A stretch of DNA of 64,000 nt from Gnetum montanum (GCA_015680685.1 MNCI01029685.1:362426-426425), one strand, 5' to 3'. Numbered from the stretch's first letter, positions 1 to 13,000 are shown. Notes: a model not told the origin generated them from the sequence alone. Numbers and translations are program-made.

Positions 1-390
1 TAATCTCACCTGTGCTAGGTAGATTTCACGATGTTTGTACCTATGTGTTAGGTAAAGGTTATGGGTGTGTTCTCATGTAAGAGGATAAGTGGTAGCATAT
101 GCTTCAAGGCAACTAAAGTCTCATGAGATGCATTATCCTACCCATGACCTTGAGTTAAGATCAGTGATATTTACCTTGAAGGTTTGAAGGTACTATTTTT
201 CTAGTGAGCGGTTGATAATTTGGACTAATCATAAAGGACTATAGTACTTGATGAATAAGCTATAGCTGAATCTACATTAGAGGAGGTAGACTAAATTGTT
301 AGCTAATTTTGACTTTACTATATAGTATTGGATAGAAAAAATTAACATTGTTAAGGATGCCTTGAATCATGTAAGCAATAACCTTTATAA
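1..390 (+). pseudogene. RNase H domain remnant of Ty3/gypsy pol
   Basis: RNase H removes the RNA strand during reverse transcription. Frame-switching translation gives GYGCVLM near 62-80, a region like the family's [12 protein letters not shown] near 120-160, and IEKINIVKDALNHV near 330-372, which matches the end of the plant Ty3/gypsy RNase H. Several stops interrupt it. It runs directly into linker sequence ahead of the integrase remnant. Confidence 0.65.
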
Positions 391-663
391 TTTAGTGATT
401 TATCTAGACATGCTAGATGAGATTTGTATAGAGTAGTAGCAAGATCCTTGGTGCAAGTAGCTTAGTTAGTCTAATGGTCAATCATTTGTGATAGATTCAA
501 TTAGGTTGCTTCATTATAAGGATTGGATATATGTGTTTGATTCCTTGCAACATGGTCTATTAGAGAAAGCTTATCTCAATAGGTTTCACATTCATCATAG
601 TAGCGATAAGATGCATTAAATGTTAAAGAGGTTGTACTAGTGATAAGGCATAAAAAAGTATGT

Positions 664-1294
664 TGGAGAATTTGGGAAAAAAGTGCTTAATTTTCCAATA
701 GACTAAGCTTAAGTACAAGTTATTAGGTGGCTAGTAATACCCTCACACTATTTCATAGTGGAAGTGAGAGATGATCAATATGAATTTCATTATCATTTTA
801 TCTTATACTATGGATGGAAAGAATGTCATCTTCAATGTTATTAACTTGTTAACCAAGTTAGCTCATTTTCGTGCTACAAATATGATAGTTAATGTAGAGA
901 ATGTTATGTAGTTTTTCCTCTTTGTGATGGTACAATTGAATGACATTCTTATTAAAATTATCTCTAAGCATGCAAAAGAAGGCTGAAGAATTTGAAAGAA
1001 AGTGCTTAATTTACTAGTAGATTGGGCTTGAGTGCAAATGAATAACTAGCTACTTATACCCTCATAATATTCCACAATGGAAGTGGAATATGATTAGTAT
1101 GAATTTTATTACTAATTTATCTTGCATTATGAGTGGAAAAGATGTCATCTTTAATGTTATTAACTTGTAAACCAAGTTAGCATATTGTCTTACTACAAAG
1201 ATGATAATTAATGTAGAGAATGTTACACAGTTGTTCATCTTTGTGATTATACAACTGCATGACATTTCTATTAAAACTATCTCTAATCATGATG
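664..1294 (+). repeat. Tandem duplication (about 320 bp unit) inside the integrase region
   Basis: Two similar blocks lie head to tail, roughly 664-980 and 984-1294. Both contain the series gtgcttaat, taccctcac/ata, tggaagtg, gatgtcatctt, atgttattaacttgt and gttaatgtagagaatgtta in the same order and spacing. The copies differ at many sites, so the duplication is old. It repeats the part of pol that precedes the integrase HDAKFTSQFW motif. Confidence 0.75.
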
Positions 1295-1443
1295 CCAAAT
1301 TTACCTCTCAATTTTGGCAAACATTCAAGGACATCTTTGGTAATAGGTTGAATTTAAGATTAGTGTACCATCCACAAACATATTGGAAAGTTGAGAGAAA
1401 CAACCAAGTTTTTAAAAACATGCTTCAATCTAATGCCTTATAG
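1201..1443 (+). pseudogene. Integrase core fragment (Ty3/gypsy)
   Basis: An open stretch of 80 codons contains SNHDAKFTSQFWQTF followed by YHPQT and VERNNQVF. This is the second aspartate and glutamate region of the retroviral-type DDE integrase, in the family usually SDxDxxFTSxFW...YHPQTDGQxERxN. The DGQ triplet after YHPQT is replaced, so the region is degenerate. Integrase would insert the cDNA into host DNA. The start at 1201 is only the first ATG in an internal fragment, not a true gene start. Confidence 0.7.
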
Positions 1444-1959
1444 TTTTTGAATAGTTGAAATACTTTATTGTTTTTAGTTGAATTTTCCTATGACAAAAGA
1501 TACCAAGTAAGTTTGATAACAATACCATATGAACTTCTTTATAGTAGACCTTGTAGGAATCCTTTGCATTGGGGTGTGATCAATAAATAAATAATGGATT
1601 AGTTTGGATATAGTTTTGTGCATGACATGGCATATTAAGGATATTCATAAGTAGTTCAAAGTAGCTTAAGATAGTTAGTCTAGCAGCATGAATCATAGGA
1701 GGTAATCTCTCGAATTTGTAGTCAATGATAAGATATTCATTCATGTCTCTGTACTAAAGGGCTTGATGCATTTTGAGTGGAAAGCCAAGCTTACATCTTA
1801 ATACATTAGACTATCTGAAATTCTTCCATGCATAGAAGAGGTGGTGTATCATGTGAGTTTGCCTCCATAACTTTCAAGCACACATGATGTCTTTCATTTT
1901 ATCAATTGGATCAAAGTATAGCTTTAAGCTAATGCTTGGTATATGGCATGTCTTATTGG

Positions 1960-4900
1960 GATCATGGATCAGATGGAGTGGTAGTTGCACAAATTTTTTC
2001 TAATGATCAAATTCTTCTAGATTCATCATGATTCTTAAGAATTGACTTGGATCTTCATCCAATGCCACTTTTGAATACTAGACTTTCTCCATCTAGGATG
2101 TAGAACTCAACTACTTCACCTAGCAAAACAATGCTTATAGTGCTTTCATACAACTTTGTTTTATATGAGTTTGATAAATAGTCATCCCATATTGTAATTG
2201 TGAACCCTAAACCTACAATCCCACGAGTCATGGTGAAGTTGTGATTAAGTATTCCTTGTTAATTTTTCTATTTCAAGCCTCTTGAGTGGTTTCTATTTAA
2301 CAATGGTTCATGGTCTATATGTGGTCTCTAACCACAATTCATGGTCAATTTATGATTAAGTTAATTTTGCTATAGTTCCTACTAGTATTTTTTTTTTTTT
2401 GAAAAAACCACAAGTTGTGGTTAGCCACCATGAGTTGTGGTTAAGTTTGAATCTTCTAAATTTTTTAGTTAACATGCTTTGATATCTTTTAAACATTGTT
2501 GGATTGGTTTGATACTTATTGATTTGTTTAATTTAATATTGAAGTTTCTTGTTGGTTCATATTGGACTTTTTAGTTGTTTAGACTTGATGACCTACTAAT
2601 GTTTGGTCTATACATGTTTGGATGCTCAAATATTTATTTTTTATTAGAAGCTGGCACCAAGTTATGTGGCCAATTAGAGATGAGCTCCATAGAGATATTT
2701 GATATTTGACCATCACTAAGATGCATTAGTGTAGCTCTTAATGTAGGCTCAATTTTATAGGAGAGGATGATTCATGGCTCATTGGCCCTTTGTTTGATGC
2801 CTTTAGAATATTTGAGGTGAGACCTAAGTGGCACCTCTAGCATTAATAGTTTGGTTTGAGACTAATAAATAAATCCATGTGCATGGTAGTTTAGCCTTTG
2901 GTTTGTTTATTTATTTATTTATTTTTGGAAAGTACTCATGATAATTTGGTTGATGGACTAATGTGGATAATTTGGTTTATTTAAATATTCATTTGATGCT
3001 TAGATTTATGCATGATGTATGATTTATAATGTTTGGTATGTTTATGCTCTACTAACACATGTTGTAAGCCAACATGCCTTCACCTAGCCATCATGAAACT
3101 TGCCCTTGAATCAACTAGAGGAGGTGCCAAACTTTCTCACTCAATTTATACTAACTCCTTCTTTTATTTTTAGGTCATTAAGGCTAGTTGAAGTAAGAAT
3201 ATCTATTGATGTTTGTTATCTCTTTTGCATGCTATGATATTTCTGGTCATGTACTAGTTTATTCTCTTATCATGCATTATGTATTTAGATCATGCCTATT
3301 TTTATGTACTCCTAAACATATTAATATTGTTGGATATTTATAGCTATTGATTATTTTCCAACTCATAAGCTCTATTGTCAATTTTAGTTATTTTTATTTC
3401 TAGTTATTATGTTGCATCATCTAGTTATTGTATAATCTTCTAATAATAATGTTTTTCCTTTTCTTTTAGTCATAGTATCACTATATTTCTCTTTTGCTTT
3501 CTTATCATTGCATTATTCCATTCCATTCCTAATTATCCCTCACCAGTACGAATTGTTTGTTAAGGATTCTATACCCAGCATAATGCTTTTTAACTTAATG
3601 CTACAAAGAGGGATGTTATATGGACCCTCTAAAAATATTAATAAAATTCTCCTTTTCTTTTTTCTTACTTTGAATCTTATGCACTCTATTAAAAACTACA
3701 TTCAATTTTAAACCTATATGCATAAATTTGAAAAAATATGTCATAATCACAATGGAAGAACCTAAGATTTATTAATGTCATAATTTGAATATTTCAAATT
3801 TCTTTATTACATTGAGTCTTTACTTATTTCCTTCCTTTTTGTAAGGGCTAAAAATAACTATATACACATGTAACACACTAGGTATCCATCATCTTTATAA
3901 TCTCATTTGTACTTTAAGCCAATGTTTTGTTTTTCTCTAGAATGCAATGCTTCTACTTTTTAATTTGATAATGAATAAACTACAAGTTTATATATATGAT
4001 AACCCCTCAACTTGGATCCTACACTATTGTCCTATGTTTTGTATGTGTGGTAAGATTCAATTGATATTCATGAGGGCACATAGTTAGTTATATTATTTTA
4101 ATGATATATTTGTTGAGATCCCTTGATATTATGTATATGATTATGATTTTTGATAATTATGCATGCTATTCATATTGGGTATGTAGTATGTTATTTATCA
4201 CTAGTAGAAAGTAAGGGTTATGGGGGAAGATTGAGCATCAAGCAAGGATTATCTCAAATTATGTGTCTTTATACAAATATATGATTATGATATCAATAAT
4301 GTTTAATAGGCTATGTTATGTGATTATGAGTCAGTGTTATTTGGTCAATCATATTATGATGATACAATGCTTAGCATGTAACCCATGTCCAAGTTGTATT
4401 GCTAGTCAATTTGGGATATGATGCCCATTTGGTTTTATGGTTATGATGTAGATGAGTTATGACTCTTATAAAAGTGATTGGTATTTTTGAGTGGGAGTCT
4501 TGTGAGTGAGTTAAAGCATGAGTCCTGTGACATAAGTTGGAATGATGAAATAGAGGAAAATCTTGATAAATAAAAGCCATAATAAAGTAATTTTTTCTAT
4601 GTTTATATAGTAAAAAATATATTATTTTTTATTTCTTCCCTTTCCAATTGAGTTTGTGCATCCCTAGTTTCTGGTTTCTTTTCCTTCTTCAATCTTCCTC
4701 AATTATAAGTCAATTTCCATGATTTCCAAGACGTTAGGAAGCCAGTGTAAGATAGGTTATAGTTTGGGAGCTTTGGTTCAAATTCTGGAGAATCTAGAAC
4801 ATCATTAGGAATGCTTTAGTACCTTAGGTTCTAGTATCCAAGGTTCACTAGTTCTCAAGTTTCATGTGGATGAATTTACCTATTTCTTCCTTTATATGTT

Positions 4901-7900
4901 GGATTCATGTTCATGATCATGGGCTATTTGGTGAGATGGATAGGTGTCAAATTATGCTCTTAAGTTTCTATGATGTAGAGATTTTGTGCATTTGTATTAT
5001 ATTTATAGTAATTATGGATGTCACAGTGTGATGAGTGGTAATTTTGGAATTTGAAATTGAAAGAGAAACTTTAGGGATAACGAAGATTCCATTATGGGTT
5101 CTAGGGCTTAAAAAGTAAAGTTTATGGAGGATGGTGTGTTGATAAAGGAACCAAAAATTTTATTATTTGATGTTTGGTTATTTGATCTATTACATTCTTC
5201 TCCTATTTCATCATTACTATCACAATTGTGAATATAAGATAGGTCATGACCTAGTCGTAAGTTGGTTACATTAGGATTCATAGTGGATCATGAGTTGCAA
5301 TAGGATCACATGACATTGTTTTGGCATTAGCGTAAGTTGCAATGGCTTCATGGCCAAGTTGCAATTAGGACTACAAGGTAGTTAAACCTACAGAGAGATC
5401 ATGGTCTAAGACAAAGAAAGGAACACAAGCAAGACATGAGTCACAATCCAAGTTGTGGGCAATAGTTATTGGGTAATGTATATGTGTAAGTCGAAATCAT
5501 GTTTTGCACTCAATTGAAGTAAGTTTGGGGATACCGTGATGATTAATAATGGTATATATGTAATGTTGAATGTAGTCATTATTGATTTTTTAGATGTAAG
5601 AAGATTTGAAAGAATTTTTGTAGTATAGTATATTAAATGATGTGAACGACCTTATTGAGAAAAACTAAATTTTTTCTATTTTGTAGTTGTGATATTTTTT
5701 AGATTCTGACATGTTTTGAACCAATCTAAATATTTTTGGAAAGATTATTCTTCAATATATAAGCTTGTAAAATTTTAAAGCAATTATAATTTATTTGATA
5801 ATTCTAATCTATCCCAAAAAAGAATTCTTAAATAAAACTATTTAGTGTTTAAAATAGAATTGGTGATATGTAGGATAGATATCTTTGCGATTTGAGAGAG
5901 TTATAAAGTGAGTAAATACTTGATACAAATCTCTTTCAAAAATCTACTTACTTGTAAAATTTGAAATTGATTTAAGTTGATTTGATAGTTGAAATCTATT
6001 ACACAATAGTGGTCCCAAATGTGATTGTTTAACTTCTTGGATTAATGAATTGATGATGGATGATGAAAGTTATTAGAGTGGGAAATTTCATAACATAATC
6101 TATGTTAATGTTGTAGCATCAAATTGCCTCAACAATATCAATTTTCATCTCTTACAAACATGATTTGTCCATGTATTTATAGCCAAATAATGGGGCCATG
6201 ATAGAATATAATGAGATAAGCCTATTTTATGGAAAATCTGTCTGGAAATTCAAGAGACATGAGAGACTAGGGTTATTCTCTAATTACGCTTGCCAATCAA
6301 TTTTTAAATAAAACTAAAAATAATAGAGTTTCCTATGTTATCTTATGTGGCATAATAATTCAAATATAAATTACATGGCTTTGGTCCCTATTTTACCAAA
6401 AAGCTATTATGGTTTCACTTGATCTTTGTCTTCTCTTAAGATTTCAGCTTTGACTATGTGCTTTTACTATATTTTCATATGTAGATATAGCCTTGTCTTA
6501 CCTAGAATTTAGGCTTGTTAATTTTTTTCTTTTGTCGTGATTCTAAATCACAACTTAGGCATTTAGAATGAATGGAGTAAGAATTTCCAAAGTGCTTACT
6601 AGAACAAATAGTAATATATATGTGAGCAAATGGTTGAAGACTTTTTTTTTATTAAGATTAGTCATTAATCAATTATGATGTATTATTCTCGAAAGCCAAT
6701 GTCATGTGTATGCATGATAGTGGAGCTAACATGAGGGTGAAGATTGGTTGGTGATGAGCTACCTTGGAGGAGTTGGATTAACCCCACTATGATACATCAT
6801 CAAGGCTCTTTTCTCAATCCTCATACTAAGAGTGGAAAAGTATAAGCATGACCTATGACTATACAAGATCTTAGGGCATATGGATATGCAAGAGTCTATC
6901 CTCCAAAAGATTGGCAACCTAGGGCTATAAATGATGCAACAAATACTAGCACTATTAGTGATAAATATAATGGAAAATGAATAGAAGACCTTTAGGTACT
7001 AATTGTATTATGAATATTCATGTCAACAATATCATGCTATAGATTGAGTGGGGATGTATCCACTATTACAAAGACTATGTGTTGTGTGCATGCTAATGGA
7101 TCTTGATCCTTTAGGATACTAGTTGCTAGAAAATGTATTGTGTATGCATGATTATTGTGCTTTACATTATGGATGTAATTCCTTGGTGCACTACCTTTTG
7201 GGGAGACATGTTATGTGTTTGCTATGTTATGCATTGTAGTTTGGTGCTCCCTTGAATCATTGATTACTAGGGATATATGATTCTATCTATGGCATTGGTT
7301 ACATACTTTCGTTATGAGATAGAGTTCTGGTTATGCATGCTTGTAGATATGTTCTGTGATTGGTTACGTGATGCCAAGATTATGTGATGCTCTTCTGATG
7401 AGCTATGTATGATATTGGATAGTTATGATAGCATGGATGTGGTTATGATTGTGCGATGTGATGTGATATGATTTTATGATTTTTATGGCTTAATATATAC
7501 TTACCTTGTTATAGGTTACTCAACCTACCTACACCTCTCCTCTAGCACAATATCAAACTTCCCATTTGCAGGAGATGTGTAAAGGCTTCCACTCAATCTT
7601 ATATTAACCCCTTTTGTATGCAAGCGATGGAGTTGGAAGCCAAGCGTGAGGGAGGTGATGCAGTCCTTTGTTTTATGTTCATGTCTATGTTGTTATATGT
7701 TTTTATGATGGGGATGGATGTTTGTGATATGGGTGTTGGTATGGATAGCCCATGAACTATGGATTACTAGTATAGTATATATATGATGTACATAGTAACA
7801 TGATATGTACCAAACATATTAACTAATATGTTGTAGTATTTTGGACTAGACGTATGTATGGCTTACTAGGCTTATGTGTATTGGGGAGTTTGAATCCAAA

Positions 7901-8540
7901 ATAATGGAAAACATTGGTATATCTGAAAATATATAGTCCACATAGAACTTTATAGCTCAACATTGCTTACCAGAATCAAACCCATGACTTAGAGTTTCCA
8001 AATCAAGATTCTTACCACTAGGGTAATACCTCATTTTTAGGATCAAGTATATCATGTATCATTAGCTTATTATTAAGATTTTCATGGAGGGAGTTATGTT
8101 TATCAATCTACTTGTATGTGATATGTTATTATTATCATTAATTCACTAGTACTCTACCTATTCCTAAGATAAGGTTGGGTTGGATATATTCTGGTCCCTT
8201 TTTCCCTTAAAATGTTTATTATGTTACCATCCTCTATCATGTAATCTAATAGAGTTTCCTTAGTCTTGTTTGAAAGAGCAAAATCTACTACATGTTTTTT
8301 ATCTAGTTTTTAGTTTACCATTGAATCACATCCAAAAGGATATTTTAAAATTCTATGTTAATAAATTACTAATTCATTTATTTTAATTTTTAAATTATAT
8401 TTAAAATTTTTGATACATTATTAAAGACTATAGCTAAAATTTTCCTTTAAGAAAAAGGAATGATCTTGAACTTTTATCCATAGAATTTGTTTAAAAGGTG
8501 AAAAAGCCTTGTATGCTTTTTCTCACCTGAAGTAAACATC
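1960..8540. other. AT-rich repeat debris, no gene recognised
   Basis: Long AT-rich stretch with no reading frame above background and no recognisable protein domain. It contains old LTR-like text, for example variants of cacaagttgtggttag around 2200-2450 and 5260-5460, a T/G-rich area around 7100-7500 and a T-run at 2388-2400. I read it as accumulated decayed retroelement sequence, including the probable 3' part of the element at 1-1930. Individual element ends could not be fixed. Confidence 0.5.
3602..3640 (+). other. Possible polypurine tract and LTR start
   Basis: The run acaaagaggga is followed directly by tgttatatggaccctct, resembling a plus-strand polypurine tract joined to a TG-starting LTR. 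It lies 1.7 kb downstream of the chromovirus integrase remnant and in the right orientation to begin its 3' LTR. No second LTR lies in the window for comparison. Confidence 0.3.
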
Positions 8541-9939
8541 AAGCTAGCTCTACATCATTTGGGTTGCTTTCTTTTTTCCATTATTTTTAAGCTCCATGAA
8601 TTGATATTAAATGTATGTTTTCATTTCCTTCATCTTAAACATCATGTAATGGCTTCAAGGCCTTTTCTACTAAGAATTCCATTAAGGAGAAAAAATGCAT
8701 ATAGGTTTCAAAGTCTTTGTGTTAGAGATCATTATTCAAAATCTCATCATCGGTACCTACAGTGGTCACAAAATCATAATCTGATCCATCATTCCCTCAT
8801 TGTGTATTATCATTTTACTCATTAGTTCTTTTAACATTGAATAACCAAGTGCTTAAGTCAAGACTCGTGTAATAACCAAGGTTTATTTGGATAGTGGCAA
8901 CAGTGCTAAGAATACTATCCTTGGTTAAAATGTTGGAAACATGTCAGCATGATATTTAAACATGAATGTGGTTGAATTAGTCATGAGCTCATTGTTAAAG
9001 TATTTTTAGAGTTCAACTTTTAGTTTGGCATACTACTACTAATTCAGCTAGTAAGCTCATTCAATGTCAAAAAGAAATAATTTTTCTTCTTATAATTCAA
9101 TCATAAGCTCTTTTAATGTTTAGAATAAATCAACTTTCTTCTTATCATTCAAAGACTTGAGATGGGATCTGGGTAATAAGCACAAAACTTAGAAATGATT
9201 TAAGTCTCTAGAGCAAAATGGAAAAGTGTGATGTCAAGGCTTGTATGATGGTTGAAGAAATTTTGACAAAAGTGAAAGATTTTCCATTGATAATGGAAAC
9301 TACACAAACAAATATTTGCCAAAAAATTTCTTCTTTGAAAGAAAAAATTATTTCTAGCTAAACATTGAAGCCTAATATAGAGTCCAACAAAGACAAAACT
9401 AGTATGGATGTAATGATTTTTAAGGCTCTTACAAAACAAGAGGAAAGATAGGAAAAAAAGACCTTAATCTTTACTTTTTTGGGATAGAAGAAAAAGAAAC
9501 ATAGGACCTAGTTGCATATGTGGATGTAGTGATTTGAGAAAGGATGCATATCTGGTCACCTACAATTTAACATGCATTTCATGTTGGGCATAGAACTAAA
9601 AAGCCTGGACACGTTATTGTTATATTTCAAGATGTGGATGCCAAATCTAAAGTCTAGGAGCATTGTAATCATCTAAAGGGTGAAAGAATTTGGATGAATG
9701 AAAATTTAATGAAAAAGGAACTAGCAATGAGATTGATTGAATGGAAGAAAGTAAAGGAAGCAATAGAGGAAGGCATTCCAGCATTTTTGAATGCAAAAGG
9801 TGAAGTAGTAGTTAGACAAATAAAGTACACAAGAAACTTCGTAAAAACTATGTAAATTTTCTTTATTGTGGTTTTGTGAATATTAATGGGTATGTAGCAA
9901 ATAAAGTTGAATCTTTATACAAAATATCTTTTTCTTTAC

Positions 9940-10660
9940 ATTCATATGATGTTTTTGGTATTCTTGAAACTTGGGAACATCAGAATTCTCCTATTTTTTA
10001 CAATTCTAGACTTTAATGTTTTTTCTTTTATGAATAAAGGAATAACACAAAGAGGAAGACCTTTTGGAAGTTTGGTAGTTTTGATATGTATCTAGTCTAA
10101 AAAACATATTTAAGTTGAGAAAGTAGATGAATGTAGGCAGTATATTTGGCTTAAAATTTGCTAGTTTGCCCCACATGATGCTAAAATATATGAGTTAGAA
10201 GATTTTTCACAAGACTATCCTTTTCAATATGTGAGTACAGATATTGCGAATTTCTCATCACATAACTAAAATTTTATTTGTAGTTATTTTAATGCTAGAG
10301 TTGGAGTCAAACAAATTTCTACTTTAACTTGGGATTCTCAAGGCTTTTTGAATCAAGAACAATGCAATGATTGAAAAAGGTTCTTTGATGATGATGGAGT
10401 TAACTATTAGGAAAGGCATATTTTAAATTGGGAAAAAGAATTAGACCTACTCATTGTGAACAACATTAGTAAATTTTCAAATTCAAAAGCATATACTTTT
10501 GTGGGTCCTCAAGCCTCCTTAAGCATACATCTCCTAATTACTAATCTTGGGAGTTTAGCAAGTCTTGAATACTTTGAAGCATGTTTTGATGTTATTGAAT
10601 CTTTTCATCATCCCATGTATTTTACCACTTCAATCACTGGCTATCTGTCTTAGTGTAAAA
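9940..10660 (+). pseudogene. LINE endonuclease domain remnant
   Basis: The AP-like endonuclease nicks the target to prime reverse transcription. Across frames I see DVFGILETWE near 9945-9975 (family: DxxxLxETW), an FxARVG motif near 10285-10310 (family: GDFNARxG), LLIVNNISKF near 10450-10475, and FVGPQASLSIHLLI near 10498-10540 (family: TxxGxxxxSxIDYxI). Several stops and at least two frame changes separate them. The catalytic Asp-Asn region appears as a mutated YFNAR. Confidence 0.6.
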
Positions 10661-11302
10661 GGAAAACTTTAGCATTTCAATCAATAGCTAAAGAGAAGCA
10701 AGCATTCCTCTATTAATATTGTAAATATTGTATTGGCCACTGCTAACCAAGTTAGAAGAAATCATAACGTACAAAGACATGAATGATTTGATGATCAATG
10801 TTGGGAAGCTTGCATGACCTTGAAACAACAAATCAATATTGATGTAGTTCAAGCTTACAAAAATTTGATTCACAACATGAAAAATTTTCTATGTGGCAAA
10901 CAGGTTAAATAACTACATTTACTTAAAAGATAACCATGAAGTTTTTGGAAACTTTTTTGTAATGAACAAAGAATAGAACATTTCTTTCCATTTGGTGAGC
11001 TTTAAGCTTTCTATAAAGACTTGTATACAAATACAAGAAGTAGAGTTAGTGCATGGCTCTAATATTTGTACATTGATCATTAGAAGAGACTTTAGTAGGA
11101 ATAAATAGACTAGTATCAAATAAATTCATAGACATCCAAGGTTTATATAGAGATGCTAAAGTGGGGAGGTTTGCTAGTATGGGAAGCAATTTGGAAGCAA
11201 CTTAATTATGCATTAGAATTTGGGCTTGAAAGGAAATGGTGCACCAATAGAGCAATTATATTATTTAAAAAATAAAGTAGGCCTTAATTAAATAATTATA
11301 GA

Positions 11303-11557
11303 ATGATTGTAGTCAACAACATCTTTGGGAAACTCTTAGGTACTATTATTGAAGAGAAGCTTGGAATATGGGCAAAAGAAAGAGAGATATGTTTAATCTC
11401 ACAAGCAAGTTTTAGGCAAGGTCACTTTACTGTGGATCATCTAATTACTCTTAAGCATCTCATTGATGAAGCTAAAGGTCTAGGTAAACAAGCTTTGATT
11501 TACTTTGTTGATTTTTCCAAGGCTTATAATTCAATCATTCAAAGTAAACTATGGTAG
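11303..11557 (+). pseudogene. LINE reverse transcriptase, N-terminal half
   Basis: An 84-codon open stretch with ISQASFRQGHFTVDHLITL, the QxGFRxxxxTxDHIxxL motif of LINE RTs, followed by IYFVDFSKAYNSI, which is the first catalytic aspartate block (F-V-D-F-x-K-A). A TAG stop follows LW where the family usually continues. The product would copy the element RNA into DNA at the nicked target. It continues in the same orientation at 11647. Confidence 0.75.
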
Positions 11558-11646
11558 AGATTACAAAATCTTAGAATTCCACTAGATTTATTATCAACAT
11601 TTCAATTCTTTACAATAAAGTATATCTGTAGCTACAAGATAATAAT

Positions 11647-11880
11647 TTGAATGATAGTGCGATACTACATAGTACTATTGATGTTAAGAAGGGATGTCCT
11701 CTTTCCCCAACTCTATCTAGAATTTTCATTGATGAATTAAATGCATGGATGCAAGAGATTCCTAGAAGATATTTATTCTTTTTAGACAATTACCCTATTA
11801 ACATTCTACTTTTTGCAGATGATGTTGCATTGGTTTCCAAATCAATGAAAGACTTACAATATATGTTAGAAATGCAGTAG
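11647..11880 (+). pseudogene. LINE reverse transcriptase, catalytic half
   Basis: Contains KKGCPLSPTLSRIFIDELNAWM and then ILLFADDVALVSKSMKDLQ, the GxPLSPxL motif and the F-A-D-D active site of LINE RTs. A stop follows EMQ. Before the TYKYLGLE block at 11886 there is less sequence than the family normally has, suggesting a deletion at about 11880. Confidence 0.75.
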
Positions 11881-11885
11881 TTAAA

Positions 11886-12101
11886 ATGGCTTCAACATAT
11901 AAATATTTGGGCCTTGAATGTTCTAATAACTATAGATGGGATAAATGTGTCTCTCAAAGAGCAGGTGAGATGAAAGCCATGTTTGGGCTTAGAAACACAT
12001 GCAAGAGAGAGTGTATTTTCTCATGGAAAACACACAAACAATTGGTTTGCACTATTGTCATTCCTAAAGTCCTTTATGGATGTGTGATTTGGGGCTCCTA
12101 A
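11886..12101 (+). pseudogene. LINE reverse transcriptase C-terminal (thumb) segment
   Basis: An open segment beginning ASTYKYLGLECSNNY and containing IVIPKVLYGCVIWG, the conserved tail of non-LTR RTs in which the strand after YLG is followed by a VLYG-x-x-x-W block. Downstream, KYLKKLENMQKCFLLDE reads in another frame to about 12170, so a frameshift lies near 12100. Confidence 0.65.
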
Positions 12102-12639
12102 TATAGCAAGTAAATATTTGAAAAAACTAGAAAACATGCAAAAATGTTTTTTACTAGATGAGTTTAAGGTAAAGCCACAAATGCAATATGATATTATGCT
12201 TTTGGAGATTATACTCAAGGGAAGAAAAAATTTTAATTAGATAACATTAGAGGAGGTATTTCTACATAGGTACTTACCTAAAAGCTAATATTCTTTTCTA
12301 GTTGTGCATTGAAATTAGGAGAGCAAGGCTAGAATCTTACTATTTTAGAATTGAGATAGGTAGACAATACAAAATTCTACATGAATAAAGAATTTGCAAA
12401 CTGTGTGAAGTAACACCATTGAAGATGAAAGTCATATTTTTATGGAAGATAGTCCAAAAAAGTGACATATCACAGGTATCAGGTATTCAAGATGCAGCCA
12501 AGAACACTTCCACTTTGTAAATGATATCTCTAAAGTTCATATTTTATATTTTTCATCTCTCCAATAGAGTTTTTGGGTCTATGTGAAGGCAATAAAATTC
12601 AAAGTCAATTTCAGTTTCCTAATTCAACCTGTAATTCCA

Positions 12640-13000
12640 TTCAATGTTCCAGAGTAATTCCCTTGCGTCAGTAATTCACTCGTGCGTGTAGACGGTAAAC
12701 CCGCGACGGCCAGATACAGGAAGAAGCGGCGTATCTGAACCTGAAATGTCATGTCGCCGTATTTCAACAAAACACGTGCTCTGAACCTTAGCAGATGACA
12801 GTCCAGTCAATTCCACTTTACGTATTCCGTACATTTTGAATCTTCAACTTCTAGTTTCTTGACCAGGCTTTTCTTTATGTGTGATCCCTGCAATGTTCAA
12901 ACACTTACAGCAGGATCAGTTTGTTCGGCTGGCCCTTCCTTTCTGCCATTGCCATGCCAATTTCATACCCTGATGAACAGTATAAAAGTACACCAATTAT
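12640..13000 (+). promoter_or_regulatory. GC-richer promoter-like island with G-box and TATA box
   Basis: Base composition changes sharply here from AT-rich repeats to CpG-containing sequence (gtgcgtgtagacgg, ccgcgacggcc, gaagcggcg). A palindromic CACGTG G-box within aacacgtgct lies at 12773-12778, and TATAAAAG lies at 12981-12988. A reading frame starts 78-200 bases further down. This is a coherent plant promoter arrangement. The start of transcription would be near 13010-13020. Confidence 0.5.
12981..12988 (+). promoter_or_regulatory. TATA box of the small gene
   Basis: Perfect TATAAAAG, followed about 30 bases on by a pyrimidine-rich stretch (ttctccattttccgcac) suitable as a transcription start and leader. 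Confidence 0.5.

Larger units (their letters stand above)
1..1930 (+). mobile_element. Decayed Ty3/gypsy (chromovirus-type) pol remnant
   Basis: This is a broken pol region of a Ty3/gypsy retrotransposon, read on the plus strand across many stops and frameshifts. In order it shows an RNase H segment (about 1-390, ending in a stretch like the family's KxNVVADALSR), an integrase core (about 1200-1440) and an integrase C-terminal segment (about 1700-1925, VLKGLMHFEWKAKL then HDVFHFI). The order RNase H, integrase, then the VSPLKG-like C-terminal block matches plant chromoviruses such as Tekay/Del. The left end lies outside the window. No intact reading frame remains, so it cannot encode a working enzyme. 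The lineage call rests on motif recognition only. Confidence 0.75.
9500..12480 (+). mobile_element. Decayed LINE, non-L1 and non-RTE type
   Basis: A non-LTR retrotransposon on the plus strand. In order there is a charged, coiled-coil-like upstream segment (about 9200-9850, including WEHCNHLKGERIW near 9650), an apurinic endonuclease domain (about 9940-10660), a reverse transcriptase (about 11300-11880) and a C-terminal region (about 11885-12430). Stops and frameshifts occur throughout. The RT text FVDFSKAYNSI, GCPLSPTL and LLFADDVALVSKS with a following TYKYLGLE block differs from the L1 and RTE copies in this window and recalls I/Jockey/CR1-like LINEs. That clade assignment is tentative. Confidence 0.65.

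Noticed and set aside
440-480. tRNA-like text (cttagttagtctaatggtcaatc)
   Set aside because: No acceptor stem, anticodon arm or T-loop could be paired; the sequence is inside retrotransposon pol.
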